Of a stretch of 64,000 nt of DNA, positions 17,900 through 26,582 are shown piece after piece. This DNA comes from Pseudomonas sp. Irchel s3b2 (GTDB lineage: Bacteria > Pseudomonadota > Gammaproteobacteria > Pseudomonadales > Pseudomonadaceae). Under the pieces are notes generated by a model, which was not told the DNA's origin, searched no databases, and saw only the letters and a list, made by a program, of their open reading frames with translations. Position numbers and translations under genes: made by a program. Each line of letters opens with the position of its first letter. Within the stretch, counting starts at the first letter, position 1. The stretch lies in assembly GCF_900187445.1 (NCBI RefSeq), contig NZ_FYEB01000016.1, forward strand, positions 62,001 to 126,000, in the 5' to 3' direction.

Positions 17900-19324
17900 A
17901 TGAGCGTATCCAGCAGAGCCAGTATCCAGCTTGTTGAAGCCAAACAGATTGATGTGTTCAGTCCATTCGATGGTCACCTGGTAGGGAGCGTCCCTTGCCT
18001 CGATGCTGCCGCCGTTCCTGGCTTGCTGGAACGCGCGCGAATCGGCGTGCGCGAGGGGGCGGCAATGCCTCGTCATTTGCGTGCGCGCATTCTTGAGGAC
18101 GCCGCCCGGTGTGTGGAGCTTGAGTCCGAAGCATTTGCCAGACTGATCGTTGCAGAGGCGGGAAAAACACTGCGACAAGCAGAAAAGGAAGTGAAGCGTT
18201 GCGTGAACACGTTGAAACTATCGGCGGAAGAGGCGCGTCGTAACGCCGGGGAAGTGATTCCATTTGGGGCTTATGAAGGATCGGAGTCGCGTCAAGGTTG
18301 GTTCACGCGCGAACCGTTGGGGCTTATCGTCGCGATCACTCCCTACAACGATCCGCTGAATCTGGTCGCCCATAAACTCGGCCCGGCAATCGCCGGTGGC
18401 AATGCAGTGATTTTGAAACCCTCGGAACTCGCGCCGTTGTCTGCTCTCAAGCTCGTTGAGTGCCTGGTGAAAGCGGGTCTTCCACCCTCGGTGATTACCC
18501 CGGCTACAGGTGGCGTCGACTTGGGTAAAGCATTGGTAGAGGTTCGCGAAGTTCGGATGATTTCCTTTACGGGTGGCTTTGCCACGGGAGAGGCCATTGC
18601 TCGTAGTGCTGGGTTGAAAAAGTTGGCAATGGATCTCGGAGGAAATGCCCCGGTTCTCGTGCTTGAAGATTGTGATATTGAACCGACCGTGGAGTCCTGT
18701 GTGTCTGGTGCCTTTTGGGCCGCAGGGCAGAATTGCATCGGCACGCAGCGCATCCTTGTTCATCGTTCAATTTATGAGGACTTCCGTGAGCGTTTTGTCA
18801 GCCAGACGCGTGCATTGGTGGTGGGCGATCCTGACCAGCGAGCAACAGATGTAGGCCCGATGATCACGGAACAGGCGGCGCGTCGTACCGAACAATTGGT
18901 AAATGATGCGCTGGCCGAGGGTGCCGTTCTTCTGTGTGGACACCATCGCCAAGGGGGAAGTTATGCGCCGACCGTGCTTGAGCACGTGAGGCATAGCAGT
19001 ACGATTTGGCAGCAGGAGGTCTTCGCGCCGGTGGTTATCCTGGAGCCTTTTGACCATCTCGATGATGCTGTTGCTCTGGCTAACGCAACAGAGTACAGCT
19101 TGCATGCAGGTCTATTCACACGTGATATCGCCAAGGCTTTAAAACTGGCGCGTCAGATCGAGGCGGGTGGCGTGATGATCAATGACTCTTCCGATTATCG
19201 TTTCGATGCCATGCCTTTCGGAGGTTTCAAGTACGGAAGTCTGGGGCGCGAAGGTGTTCGATTTGCGTATGAGGACATGACGCAGCCTAAAGTGGTTTGC
19301 ATCAGCGAGTTGGATGAGGATTGA
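17900..19324 (+). CDS. Aldehyde dehydrogenase, probable aspartate-semialdehyde oxidising
   Basis: NAD(P)-dependent aldehyde dehydrogenase of the large superfamily, 474 residues. The cofactor region reads LGLIVAITPYNDPLNLVAHK and AGGNAVILKPSELAPLSALK, the nucleophile is Cys279 in AAGQNCIGTQRI and the C-terminus has PFGGFKYGSLGREG. The usual general-base Glu of LELGG is Asp245 here (AMDLGGNAP). It lies 12 bp after homoserine dehydrogenase, so the obvious substrate is aspartate semialdehyde, giving aspartate. It is not the phosphorylating Asd family. The assignment of substrate is by context. Confidence 0.85.
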   Translation: MSVSSRASIQLVEAKQIDVFSPFDGHLVGSVPCLDAAAVPGLLERARIGVREGAAMPRHLRARILEDAARCVELESEAFARLIVAEAGKTLRQAEKEVKRCVNTLKLSAEEARRNAGEVIPFGAYEGSESRQGWFTREPLGLIVAITPYNDPLNLVAHKLGPAIAGGNAVILKPSELAPLSALKLVECLVKAGLPPSVITPATGGVDLGKALVEVREVRMISFTGGFATGEAIARSAGLKKLAMDLGGNAPVLVLEDCDIEPTVESCVSGAFWAAGQNCIGTQRILVHRSIYEDFRERFVSQTRALVVGDPDQRATDVGPMITEQAARRTEQLVNDALAEGAVLLCGHHRQGGSYAPTVLEHVRHSSTIWQQEVFAPVVILEPFDHLDDAVALANATEYSLHAGLFTRDIAKALKLARQIEAGGVMINDSSDYRFDAMPFGGFKYGSLGREGVRFAYEDMTQPKVVCISELDED

Positions 19325-19338
19325 CAGGCGAATGCAAT

Positions 19339-19371
19339 CAGGTGCGCAACTGGAATGCAGTTTCGCACCTG
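19339..19371. terminator. Strong hairpin between convergent genes
   Basis: CAGGTGCGCAACTG (19339-19352), loop GAATG, CAGTTTCGCACCTG (19358-19371): a 14 bp stem with one mismatch. It begins 15 bp after the aldehyde dehydrogenase stop and faces the convergent permease gene. No T run follows, so its role as terminator is inferred from position. Confidence 0.55.
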
Positions 19372-19414
19372 AGAGGTCGATTGACACCCCAAAGAGACCT
19401 GACGAAATGCCGGA

Positions 19415-20803
19415 TTAATGCAACAACGAGCGGCGCCTCGCATAGGCGAAGTAGATCACCAGGCCAATTGCCAACCATGCCCCAAATACCAGCCAGGTCG
19501 TCTGCTTGAGGAAGGTCATCAAGGTTACGCAGAACGCGATGGCGAGCAACGGAACAACGGGCACGCCCGGGCATCTGAATGCGCGAGGGAGATCGGGTCG
19601 GGTCTTGCGCAATACGATCACTGCCACCGAGATCAGACTGAATGCGGCCAACGTACCGATATTGATCAGCTCGGCGAGGACGTTCAGCGGAATCAGTGCC
19701 GAGATCAGCCCGAAGACTATTCCGACCATCCAGGTGGCGAAAAATGGTGTGCCGAATCGTGGATGAACCCTGGAAAGGCGCTGTGGAAGCAGTCCGTCGC
19801 GCGACATCGCGTAGATGATCCTGGTTTGACCGTACGCCATAACCAGAATGACCGTCGTCATACCGACGATTGCGCCTAAATCAACGAACCCGGCAACCCA
19901 GCTTTCACCGGCATATTGCAACGCCAATGAGACCGGATGATCAACGCCAAGGAATTGGGCATAGGGCACGATGCCGGTCATGATCATTGAAACGGCAACG
20001 TACAACACCGCACAAACGGCCAAGGAACCGATAATGCCGATGGGGAGGTCACGCGCCGGTTTTTTCACTTCTTCGGCGGCAGAGGAAACCGCATCGAAAC
20101 CAATAAAAGCAAAAAAAACCAAGGCCGAAGCATTCAAAATACCTTGGCCACCGAAGGGAGCGAAAGGTTGCCAGTTAGCCGGCTGAACATGTCGCGCACC
20201 AACGGCGATGAAGAGCAGCACCACGGCGATCTTGATGATCACCATTACGTTGTTTACGCGCGCGGATTCTTTGATGCCCATGGAAAGCATCCAGGTAATT
20301 GCCAGCATAATCACCAGCGCGGGTAGGTTGAACCAGGTTTCCACACCGGGCAAAGAGCCTGGAGCCGCCGTAAGCACAACCGGAAGATTCAGCCCAAATC
20401 CGCTCAGCAGGGACTGGAAGTAACCCGACCATCCAACAGACACAGCCGAACTGGCCAGTCCGTATTCGAGCATCAGATCCCAGCCGATCATCCAGGCCAC
20501 CAACTCTCCCAGCGTCGCGTAGCTGTAGGTGTAAATCGAGCCTGCTACCGGTACAGATGAGGCGAACTCGGCATAACAGAGCGCTGCAAATGCACAGGCC
20601 AACGCCGCTAACAGGAATGACACCGTGAGGGCCGGTCCCGCAGTCAATGCGCCGGTTCCGGTCAATACAAAGATGCCCGTCCCCACGATTGCACCGATAC
20701 CAATCAGGACCAGATCCATCGGCCCCAGCACTTTTTTCAACCCGGCAGGAGCTCGGGCAGCAGCCATCATTGCGTCCAGGTCTTTTGTTCTGAAAATGCT
20801 CAA
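19415..20803 (-). CDS. Amino-acid permease (APC superfamily, cationic amino-acid transporter type)
   Basis: A 462-residue transporter with about twelve helices, similar to YfnA/CAT-type permeases. The N-terminal part contains LGPMDLVLIGIGAIVGTGIF, and later FFAFIGFDAVSSAAEEVKKP and AMSRDGLLPQRLSRVHPRFG mark the family. The start appears to be a TTG at 20801-20803 with a good GGAGG site upstream; an ATG eleven codons in is the alternative. A divergent Lrp gene (21072) across a 268 bp A+T-rich gap is the probable regulator. The substrate is not determined. Confidence 0.88.
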   Translation of the reverse strand: MSIFRTKDLDAMMAAARAPAGLKKVLGPMDLVLIGIGAIVGTGIFVLTGTGALTAGPALTVSFLLAALACAFAALCYAEFASSVPVAGSIYTYSYATLGELVAWMIGWDLMLEYGLASSAVSVGWSGYFQSLLSGFGLNLPVVLTAAPGSLPGVETWFNLPALVIMLAITWMLSMGIKESARVNNVMVIIKIAVVLLFIAVGARHVQPANWQPFAPFGGQGILNASALVFFAFIGFDAVSSAAEEVKKPARDLPIGIIGSLAVCAVLYVAVSMIMTGIVPYAQFLGVDHPVSLALQYAGESWVAGFVDLGAIVGMTTVILVMAYGQTRIIYAMSRDGLLPQRLSRVHPRFGTPFFATWMVGIVFGLISALIPLNVLAELINIGTLAAFSLISVAVIVLRKTRPDLPRAFRCPGVPVVPLLAIAFCVTLMTFLKQTTWLVFGAWLAIGLVIYFAYARRRSLLH

Positions 20804-21071
20804 TATTGCCTCCGTTGTTACTTGTTTTTATTGTCAGAGCCAGTGGCTTGGGTGTCGGAAATGACAAGAAATTGTATTTCAGCGCCTTGAAAATTAGCTT
20901 TCGAAACGGATCTGTATTTAATGATTTTTCAGACGTTAATTATCCAAAATGTGTTCTTTATGTAATTTCCTTTCTAATATTTGTCGTCTCTAGAAATGGA
21001 TGCTTGATCAAGGACCTGCGGGATGGGGCCAATCGCCCTACCGCGTACTCATTGTTAAAGGGAGAGAACAC
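20804..21071. promoter_or_regulatory. Divergent A+T-rich promoter region
   Basis: This 268 bp gap separates the minus-strand permease and the plus-strand Lrp gene and is clearly richer in A+T than its surroundings, as expected for divergent promoters. No specific operator was recognised. Confidence 0.4.
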
Positions 21072-21530
21072 ATGGCGGAAATGGATAAGGTTGATCGTTC
21101 AATTCTGGAAATTCTGCAAATGAATGGTCGCCTGACGAACGCCGAGATCGCCGCTCGTGTCTGCCTGTCAGCGCCAGCCTGCTGGAAGCGACTGAAGCGC
21201 CTGGAAGAGGAGGTGATTGTTGGGTATCACGCGCACTTGAACCCAAAGACCATGGGGCTGGGACTTTTTGCTTTCATCAGCGTCACCCTCGATAGTCACT
21301 CCGAGGACGCCATGGAGCATTTCGAAGCCGGCGTTCTGGCGCTGCCCAACATCATTGCCTGTCACAAAGTGTCGGGGAAATACGACTACCTCTTGCAGGT
21401 AGTCGTCAAAGACATGGAGGCATTCCATGAACTCGCCATGCATCGCATACGTACGCTCGGCAATATCAAGGAAATGTACACCGGGTTTTCGCTCAAGGAG
21501 ATCAAGCACTGCAATACCTTGCCACTGTAA
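21072..21530 (+). CDS. Lrp/AsnC family transcriptional regulator
   Basis: A 152-residue Lrp-type regulator with the winged helix-turn-helix at the N-terminus (VDRSILEILQMNGRLTNAEI, SAPACWKRLKRLEEE) and the AsnC domain at the C-terminus (HKVSGKYDYLLQVVVKDMEA). ATG 21072 has AGGGAGAG upstream; the frame extends to 21000. It is divergent from the permease at 19415-20803. An imperfect hairpin (AAGCCCCGC / GCGGGACTT, about 21573-21604) follows the gene. Confidence 0.92.
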   Translation: MAEMDKVDRSILEILQMNGRLTNAEIAARVCLSAPACWKRLKRLEEEVIVGYHAHLNPKTMGLGLFAFISVTLDSHSEDAMEHFEAGVLALPNIIACHKVSGKYDYLLQVVVKDMEAFHELAMHRIRTLGNIKEMYTGFSLKEIKHCNTLPL

Positions 21531-21699
21531 GTGCCTGGACTTGCCCCTTTCAGGACGGTCAAGCATTATAAAAAGCCCCGCCAAGAAATCCTGAGCGGGA
21601 CTTAATGAGAGGGTCAGCCTGACCGGGAAGCCCAGCGAGTTTACGTTTGCAGGGCCGACATTCTATCTAACGACAAAGCAACGACAGGGACCGTCATCA

Positions 21700-22599
21700 A
21701 TGCAATCCAGTTTCAGCAAAGGCGTCATGTTTGCCCTCTCCGCCGCGGCACTGAACGCGACGATCGGTGTGCTTAGCAAAGTACTCATGAGTAATGGCTT
21801 CACTGCCAGCAGTGTGGCCGTCATCAAGACCCTGCTGGGTTGCATGCTACTTTCGATCCTATTGCTTTTCCTCAAGCGCCCGGCGTCTACGGCCAAATGG
21901 ACTCAGGCGGCAATCTGCGCCTTCCTTGGCATCTTCGTGCTTTTTCACTTCGAAACGTCCGCCTATCGGCATTACGCTGCGGCAGGTGTAGTGGTGGTGC
22001 TGATGGCCAGTGCCTCGATTTCCTCGATCATCCTGGGGCGCATTTTCCTCAAGGATGCCATCACCGCGAACGCGACCGTGGGCGCCGCACTGGCCATCGC
22101 CGGGATCGCGGTGATCTTTGGCGCCGATTTGCAACAGGGCTTTACCCTGCAAGGCGCTGCGCTTGCCTCCGTGGCCGGCTGCGGTTATGGGGCCTTTTCG
22201 GTTGCCATGAAGCAGATGGGCGTTTCCGGGGGGCTGCACCTCACCCGGCAATTGCTATTTTTTGGCAGTCTGTACCTGCTGATGCCGGCTGCGGCCGATG
22301 GTTTCGTGATCGGCGAGCTGTCGCCATTGGCGATCGCCGCACTGCTGGCGCTGGCCGCGCTGCCGACCATCCTCGGCTTCTTTTGCACCACCAAGGCCAT
22401 CGAATATCTCAAGCCATCCCAAGTGCAGGCGCTGGAACTGACCGAGCCGCTGTTCGCCGCGCTGCTGGCGTTTGTGGTGCTCCATGAAGTACCGCGCGAA
22501 AGCCTGTTCGCGGGGGCGGCACTGATCATCGTCGGGCTGTGTTTCTCCAATGAGCTGATCCGCTTGGGCAGTAAAGCCCCGGCCCCGACGACTGAGTGA
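21700..22599 (+). CDS. EamA family (DMT) transporter
   Basis: A 299-residue inner-membrane protein with ten predicted helices in two EamA repeats, typical of drug/metabolite transporters. The second repeat shows QGAALASVAGCGYGAFSVAM and KPSQVQALELTEPLFAALLA. Members often export amino acids or metabolites. The substrate is unknown. It is 169 bp after the Lrp gene and may be controlled by it. Confidence 0.88.
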   Translation: MQSSFSKGVMFALSAAALNATIGVLSKVLMSNGFTASSVAVIKTLLGCMLLSILLLFLKRPASTAKWTQAAICAFLGIFVLFHFETSAYRHYAAAGVVVVLMASASISSIILGRIFLKDAITANATVGAALAIAGIAVIFGADLQQGFTLQGAALASVAGCGYGAFSVAMKQMGVSGGLHLTRQLLFFGSLYLLMPAAADGFVIGELSPLAIAALLALAALPTILGFFCTTKAIEYLKPSQVQALELTEPLFAALLAFVVLHEVPRESLFAGAALIIVGLCFSNELIRLGSKAPAPTTE

Positions 22600-22636
22600 G
22601 CGATTGACGGGGCCTTTGCTGTCATATTGAGTCAAT

Positions 22637-22700
22637 CCGCTCGGACTTTTTCAATAGAATCAGTCGTTTACAGCCTGTCGCGGAGGGCTGCAAACGACCC
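22637..22700. repeat. Intergenic repeat copy (GACTTTTTCAA...GACCC type)
   Basis: The sequence begins GACTTTTTCAATAGAATC and contains a GCCTGTCGC core and AGGGCTGCAAACGACCC. Similar text recurs at 26091-26345 and about 31705-31760 (GCCTGTCGCCAAGGGCTGCA). The IS1182-type element has inserted exactly at the end of this copy. Confidence 0.55.
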
Positions 22701-24353
22701 AGAGTGTGTAAAAACGGTAGATCCCGTTTCGATTTTCAAGGCTGAGTGGCTGTCCGGCTTTGTAGCCTGATCAAGGCACGATGTCCCTTCCTGACGAGCT
22801 AAACCGCCCCAGCAACGCGCCAGATCATCGGGAGACGTAAAAACAGGCCGGTTTTAGGCCGTTAGCGCCTTCATCAAGTGATGGGTACCGATGATTTTCA
22901 TGACCCGTTTCAAGTTGTAGGCGAGCACATTCAAGCTCATCTCCGCGCTCACCCCGGCCAGCTTTCGCGTCAGGAAGTGCGTTGCACCCATCCATTGTTT
23001 GAGCGTCCCGAAGGGATGCTCAACAGTCCGTTTTCGGACTCGCATCATCTCTGGTGCTTTGCTCAGCCGAAGCTGCATCTCCTCCAATACGTCTTCATGC
23101 TCCCAGCGTCGAACTCGTCGTTCCGTGCTCGGTGTGCACTGCAATTTCAACGCGCAGCCCTGGCATTTCGAACTCCAGTAACGGTGCAACTTCAGGCCTT
23201 TTTCAACGTAGGAGTAGTGCCAGATCAGCGCCTCTCCAGCCGGGCAAATGTATTCGTTTTTTGCCGCGTCATAGACGAAGGCATCGTTATTGAAACGCCC
23301 GTCAGCCTTGGCTCCAGAGGTCATCGGTTTGGGCACATAGGCGGTGATGCCGGCATCGTGACAAGCCAGGATTTGTTCGCTTTTGAAATAACCTCGGTCC
23401 GCCACCACCGACAACGTTTCTGACGCTATTGCCTCGCGGGCCTGCTTGGCCATTGAACTGAGTTGATCGCGGTCGGAACCGACGTTGGTCACCTCATGTG
23501 CAACGATCAAATGGTGCTGAGTATCGACCGCTGTCTGCACGTTGTAGCCGACGATTCCTGTGCCGCGCGTCATCATGGAACGGGCGTCTGGATCGGTCAG
23601 TGAGACCTGTTTATCCGGCGATTCATTGAGCTGGATTTCGATCGCTTGAAGCTCCTTCATTTGAGTTTTGAGCTTGGCGATTTTCTCTTCCAGCCGCACG
23701 GCACTGGGCTCGGAAGCTGTGGGTTCTTGCCGATCGGCAGCATCGAGTGCCGCCAGGTAACGGTTGATACTCGATTCAATTTCTTCCATGCGCCGCTTCA
23801 GTTTGGCGCTGGTGAAATTGCGGTCGCGGTTGTTGACTGCTTTGAATTTACTGCCATCAATGGCGACCAGATTTTCTCCAAACAGTCCCAACTGCTGACA
23901 CAGCACAACGAACTGGCGACAGACACCTCGGATGGCCTTGCTGTTGTCTTTTCGGAAGTTGGCGATGGTCTTGAAATCGGGCATTAAACGCCCGGTCAAC
24001 CACATCAGTTCGACGTTGCGTTGAGCTTCTCGCTCCAAACGTCGGCTCGACTGAATGCGGTTGAGATAGCCGTAGATGTAGATCTTCAGCAGGATCGCGG
24101 GGTGGTAAGCCGGCCGGCCAGTATCGGCTGGAATGGCACCTTCAAAACCCAGATTGACCAGGTCGAGTTCGTCGACGAAGACGTCGACTACACGCACCGG
24201 ATTGGTATCGCTGACGTAGTCGTCGAGGCTCTCGGGAAGTAAGGTGCCTTGGCCTCGATGTTCACCTTGGATAAAGCGCTTCATGGGCGATCCCTGCGAT
24301 GAAATCCTCAGAAATCATAGCAAGGGTTCGCGAAGGCGTTTTTACACACTCTG
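22700..24353. mobile_element. IS1182-family insertion sequence
   Basis: An insertion sequence of about 1654 bp with perfect terminal inverted repeats CAGAGTGTGTAAAAACG at the left end (22700-22716) and its complement at the right end (24337-24353). The 4 bp GACC flanks both ends (22696-22699 and 24354-24357), consistent with a target duplication; GACCC makes the exact boundary ambiguous by one base. One intact transposase gene fills it. Perfect ends and an open reading frame suggest recent movement. Confidence 0.9.
22854..24284 (-). CDS. IS1182-family transposase
   Basis: A 476-residue DDE transposase. The N-terminal domain (RPAYHPAILLKIYIYGYLNR, LMWLTGRLMPDFKTIANFRK) is typical of IS1182/IS5-like enzymes, VAIDGSKFKAVNNRDRN carries the first catalytic acidic residue, and YNVQTAVDTQHHLIVAHEVT and VVADRGYFKSEQI follow. 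The C-terminal cysteine-rich stretch CPAGEAL...CQGCALKLQC and RKRTVEHPFGTLKQWMG are also characteristic. The frame is uninterrupted. Confidence 0.95.
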   Translation of the reverse strand: MKRFIQGEHRGQGTLLPESLDDYVSDTNPVRVVDVFVDELDLVNLGFEGAIPADTGRPAYHPAILLKIYIYGYLNRIQSSRRLEREAQRNVELMWLTGRLMPDFKTIANFRKDNSKAIRGVCRQFVVLCQQLGLFGENLVAIDGSKFKAVNNRDRNFTSAKLKRRMEEIESSINRYLAALDAADRQEPTASEPSAVRLEEKIAKLKTQMKELQAIEIQLNESPDKQVSLTDPDARSMMTRGTGIVGYNVQTAVDTQHHLIVAHEVTNVGSDRDQLSSMAKQAREAIASETLSVVADRGYFKSEQILACHDAGITAYVPKPMTSGAKADGRFNNDAFVYDAAKNEYICPAGEALIWHYSYVEKGLKLHRYWSSKCQGCALKLQCTPSTERRVRRWEHEDVLEEMQLRLSKAPEMMRVRKRTVEHPFGTLKQWMGATHFLTRKLAGVSAEMSLNVLAYNLKRVMKIIGTHHLMKALTA

Positions 24354-24464
24354 GACCCTGAGCTGCCGGTAAAGACCTGTAGAAATTGGCCAGGAGTGGC
24401 CGATCCATGGATGGAAAAAATCTGTGCGCTTTTTCCTGCCAAGACGGTGGCGCTGGGCCCGGTA

Positions 24465-25445
24465 TCAGCGCGCCAACAGGTACGCAAACGCCTGCTTGAG
24501 GGCGTTCTGCGGCGAGCGCGGCTGGTAGCCCAGTTCATTGATGGCCTTGTCGATGCAGTAGACCTGGCGCACCCCATATAACATCTGCACCTGGCTGAGC
24601 AGCAGCTCGGCTGGCTGACCGGTGTACCGTGCCCGCTGTTCCTGCAGCCAGGCGATCAGCAACAGCAAGGCTTTTGGTGCGCGGCGTGGCAGACGATAGC
24701 TGGGGCATAACGTGTTGAGCGCCTCGATCACCTCAGCCAGTGATGAAGCCCGCTGATTGGCCAGTATGTAGCGCTGGCCGGGCCGGCCTTTTTCAGAGGC
24801 GCGGATCAGACCGTCGGCCACGTCGCGCACATCGACAAAGTTGAAATGAAAGTTCGGGTCCAGCACCAGCTTGCGCGCCAGCACGGCGGCAAGAAATCCC
24901 ATCGTGTCGGTCAGCCGAGTGGCATGAGGGCCGATGATTGCCGAGGGCAACACCGCGACCATCGGCAGCTCACAGGCCTTGGCGGTTTCCCAGGCAGCGC
25001 GTTCAGAGAGGATTTTCGAGCGGTAGTACGGGTTGTCCTGATCGGTGTTCCAGCTGTTTTCATCCAGGCGCTGGCCGTTGTGTCCCACCGCTGCCACGGA
25101 GCTGACATAGACTACGCGCCGGACCCCGGCCTCTGCGGCGGCCCGCAGCACATTACGCGTACCTTGTACGTTGACGTCGACGATCTCGGCCTGTGGATTC
25201 CTCGCCCAGTGCTTGAACACTGCCGCTACCTGGTACAGCACGTCCACCCCCTGCAGGGCCTGGCGCAGTGAGTCAGGGTCCTGCAGTTCGGCGCGTACCA
25301 CCTGGCAGTCGAGCCCGTTCAGGGCTGCTCTTCGGTCCGGGTCACGGACCCCGGCGCGCACTTGTTGCCCTCGGGCGAGCAGTGCCCGGACCAGGGTGTT
25401 GCCCAGATGCCCGTTGGCACCTGTGACCATCGATAGCGTCTTCAT
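24465..25445 (-). CDS. NAD(P)-dependent epimerase/dehydratase (dihydroflavonol reductase-like)
   Basis: Extended short-chain dehydrogenase of 326 residues, starting at ATG 25445 (MKTLSMVTGANGHLGNTLVR); the open frame reaches 25508. The TGxxGxxG cofactor motif is TGANGHLG, and the catalytic Tyr/Lys pair is in NPYYRSKILSERAAWE. The protein resembles sugar-nucleotide epimerases and dihydroflavonol-4-reductase-like proteins acting on small carbonyl compounds. The substrate is not known. It lies directly beyond the right end of the insertion sequence. Confidence 0.87.
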   Translation of the reverse strand: MKTLSMVTGANGHLGNTLVRALLARGQQVRAGVRDPDRRAALNGLDCQVVRAELQDPDSLRQALQGVDVLYQVAAVFKHWARNPQAEIVDVNVQGTRNVLRAAAEAGVRRVVYVSSVAAVGHNGQRLDENSWNTDQDNPYYRSKILSERAAWETAKACELPMVAVLPSAIIGPHATRLTDTMGFLAAVLARKLVLDPNFHFNFVDVRDVADGLIRASEKGRPGQRYILANQRASSLAEVIEALNTLCPSYRLPRRAPKALLLLIAWLQEQRARYTGQPAELLLSQVQMLYGVRQVYCIDKAINELGYQPRSPQNALKQAFAYLLAR

Positions 25446-25575
25446 GGATTGCCTTATCCGCTGACGGCGGAAACTGAAATGGACAAGGCAGGGTACGGGT
25501 TGCCCCAAGGGACAGAGTCAAGCGCTGGCGTCCGGCCAATCGAAGGTGACAGCACAGGACCAGGCACTTTAAAGC

Positions 25576-25953
25576 TCATCGGTTTTGTGAAATCACACCA
25601 CCCATGTATTGATTCAAATCGCGCAGATCTTTAATGCTCCATGAGTGCGGCGATAGCTTTACACCATTCTCACGCAAGGTTCTTGGAATCAAGTCTCCAT
25701 TTGGGCGAAGTATTATCGAAGATACAATCACGCCCGGATAATCATTTAATCGTTTTTTGAAAGTGGATGTTGTTAGATCAGGTGTAGGAGGATTGCTTTT
25801 ATTGGCCAGTGGTCCTGTTGCTTTGAGATCCATTCCGTGGCACATGCTGCATCGCTGTAGATAGAGATTTTTTCCATTAGCATTATCCGCGAAGGATAGT
25901 GATGTTTGAGTCAGCGATAAAATTCCTAGCGAAGCGATGAATAATATTTTCAT
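25576..25953 (-). CDS. Small periplasmic c-type cytochrome
   Basis: A 125-residue class-I-like cytochrome c with a Sec signal (MKILFIASLGILSLTQTSLSFA) and one heme site, C35-SM-C38-H39. A distal methionine candidate (MGGVI) lies near the C-terminus. The gene is markedly richer in A+T than its neighbours, suggesting horizontal origin. No redox partner gene is nearby; a catalytic-oxidase or dehydrogenase subunit role is possible but not supported. Confidence 0.85.
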   Translation of the reverse strand: MKILFIASLGILSLTQTSLSFADNANGKNLYLQRCSMCHGMDLKATGPLANKSNPPTPDLTTSTFKKRLNDYPGVIVSSIILRPNGDLIPRTLRENGVKLSPHSWSIKDLRDLNQYMGGVISQNR

Positions 25954-26582
25954 TGTTTTTATCTTCCTTGATGGGATCAGCGTCGATTGGAGGCGATTTG
26001 GAGCGCGGGAAAGATATCAGCCATCGCGTTGGCACTCACAGTCATTTCTGATGCTCAACTCGTTTTCCCGGCGCATCCCGGTGACCGCTCTTGGCCGATT
26101 TCTGCCCTCGTGACAGGCAGAAATCGGCCGATTCTGTTGAAAAAGTCGGCCATGGTTTGCTCAGCGGAAAAGTACGCGTCTGAGATTGAAATCTTTACTT
26201 TGGGCAGAGGCTTCCGGACTCAGATTTCACGTAGCAGCGTGCAAAAAAGGCGTTTTCACCGGTCAATGATCAGGCAGTTTGGGCGGATCGACTGTTTTCA
26301 ACAGAATCGGCCGTTTTCTGCCGGTCACCACCGGCAGCTTATGGGATGAAAGCCACCTCTGACGACTCGACTGCGTCGGCCAAAACCAATTGCTTGCGGC
26401 ACGGAACCTCTCATCTTTGGCATGACGCCCACGTCCACATTTTCAAATGTTTAGCTTCGAAGCAGGAAAGGCGTCACCCTCGCTGATCGACACAGCGAGA
26501 CGTGTGAACTGCGGCAAGCGGCGTTCCAACAGGCCATTCGTCTCACCAGGGTCTGTTGACGTTTCGCTCCGAACCGCCGCGA
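25954..26582. other. 629 bp intergenic region with repeats
   Basis: No gene is convincing here. The central part holds the palindromic repeat annotated at 26091-26345. The rest looks like non-coding spacer between the cytochrome gene and the G+C-rich methyltransferase pair. Confidence 0.4.
26091..26345. repeat. Composite palindromic intergenic repeat
   Basis: GGCCGATTTCTGCC (26093-26106) and GGCAGAAATCGGCC (26116-26129) form a 14 bp stem. CGGCCGATTCTGTTGAAAA (26125-26143) recurs as its exact complement at 26295-26313, so two copies face each other about 190 bp apart. Related copies lie near 22637 and 31705. It looks like a Pseudomonas REP/MITE-like element. Confidence 0.6.

Noticed and set aside
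17900..19324. Phosphorylating aspartate-semialdehyde dehydrogenase (asd)
   Set aside because: The protein belongs to the general aldehyde dehydrogenase superfamily by fold motifs, not to the Asd family.
26091..26345. CRISPR array
   Set aside because: The repeats are few, inverted and unequally spaced with no cas genes, so they are palindromic intergenic repeats.
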